The notes under the pieces: generated by a model | The model's input: the letters and a program-made list of their open reading frames with translations, nothing else | Databases searched by the model: none | Told to the model about the DNA's origin: nothing | Assembly (NCBI GenBank): GCA_036003365.1 | Contig: DASYSL010000179.1 | Span: 1-6,018, forward strand | Direction of reading: 5' to 3' | Source: DASYSL01 sp036003365 | GTDB taxonomy: Bacteria > Eisenbacteria > RBG-16-71-46 > DASYSL01 | DNA length: 6,018 nt | Program-made: the position numbers and the translations under genes | In this document: positions 5,578-6,018 of the stretch, one piece after another | Layout of the letters: each line of letters begins with the position of its first letter | Position numbering within the stretch: position 1 is the stretch's first letter

Positions 5578-6018
5578 GGCGCACAGCCTCGCGACGCACC
5601 TCCATGCTCGTCCCGATCACGATCTGGATGCTCGGCCTCCTGCGCCCTGTCCCGCTCATGGCGCAGCCGTCGGCGGCCAATCCGCTCGGCGACGTTCTTC
5701 CCATGTCCCCGGCGAACGCCGAATCCAGTGCCGAGGCGTCTCGTGCGTTACGCGCCACGCGACCGGCGCTCGCCGGTCCGGTCGATCCCCGCTTCTACCG
5801 ACTCGGGCCCGGTGACGCCTTGAGCCTCGAGTACGGAGGCAAGGCGTCGGGCAGCCTGCCGATGGTGGTGGACGCCGAAGGACGCATCCGCATTCCCAAC
5901 TTGGGTCTGGTTCGCGTCGGCGGCATGCTGCTCCAGGAAGCCCGCGAAGACATCGTGCGCCGCCTCAAGCCTTTCCTTCCCGGAGCGACCATGGACCTGC
6001 GGCTCATCCAGCCACGAA
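5574..6018 (+). CDS. Polysaccharide biosynthesis/export protein, Wza-like (5' part, cut at right edge)
   Basis: The frame is open for 148 codons from ATG 5574 to the window end. Residues 1-30 look like a Sec signal peptide: a basic start (MRRTASRRTS), a hydrophobic core (about 11-23), and a likely cut after Ala30 (PLMA before QPS). No Cys occurs in the visible part, so it is not a lipoprotein, unlike E. coli Wza. Residues 31-72 form an Ala/Pro/Ser-rich linker. From 75, YRLGPGDALSLEYGG, then VVDAEGRIRIPNLGLVRVGG at 98-117 and a helix followed by a new strand to 148, is the Poly_export domain (PF02563 type) that opens periplasmic/outer-membrane export proteins. SLBB domains would follow beyond the window. 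The start overlaps the rfbB stop as ATGA, with AAGGTG at 5560-5565 as ribosome site 8 bases upstream. Its place after sugar-nucleotide genes supports capsule or exopolysaccharide export. Confidence 0.87.
   Translation, partial: MRRTASRRTSMLVPITIWMLGLLRPVPLMAQPSAANPLGDVLPMSPANAESSAEASRALRATRPALAGPVDPRFYRLGPGDALSLEYGGKASGSLPMVVDAEGRIRIPNLGLVRVGGMLLQEAREDIVRRLKPFLPGATMDLRLIQPR

Overview
The window is a high-GC (about two thirds by eye), densely packed, entirely plus-strand bacterial locus for making nucleotide sugars and exporting a surface polysaccharide. Codons end strongly in G or C, genes overlap or nearly touch, and the last gene is a Wza-type outer-membrane export protein, so the host is a Gram-negative (diderm) bacterium. 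The sequence alone does not settle the phylum; a myxobacterium-like or a candidate-phylum genome would both fit.

Layout: (1) 1-639 is the 3' end of an unrecognised gene that enters from the left edge. (2) 640-727 is the only real intergenic gap; it holds a plausible sigma70-like promoter and a strong Shine-Dalgarno. (3) 728-1684 and 1695-2681 are tandem, related extended short-chain dehydrogenase/reductase (SDR) genes of the GDP-mannose 4,6-dehydratase / GDP-6-deoxy-4-keto-hexose reductase group. (4) 2678-4048 is UDP-glucose 6-dehydrogenase. (5) 4062-4526 is a short RmlC-like cupin epimerase. (6) 4519-5577 is dTDP-glucose 4,6-dehydratase. (7) From 5574 to the right edge is the 5' part of a periplasmic/outer-membrane polysaccharide export protein, cut by the window end.

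The six genes from 728 onward have gaps of 10 and 13 bases or overlaps of 4, 8 and 4 bases, so they almost certainly form one operon. Together they would supply GDP-6-deoxyhexose (probably GDP-D-rhamnose, possibly another GDP-deoxysugar), UDP-glucuronate, and a dTDP-4-keto-6-deoxy sugar, followed by the start of an export apparatus. Glycosyltransferases, Wzx/Wzy, a Wzc-type kinase, and rfbA/rfbD are not in the window and are expected downstream or elsewhere.

I see no RNA gene, mobile element, CRISPR array or convincing terminator. The locus is a recognisable type. The less ordinary points are the paired GMD/RMD-like paralogs, the atypical cupin epimerase, the non-lipoprotein export protein, and the promoter that appears to overlap the stop codon of the preceding gene.
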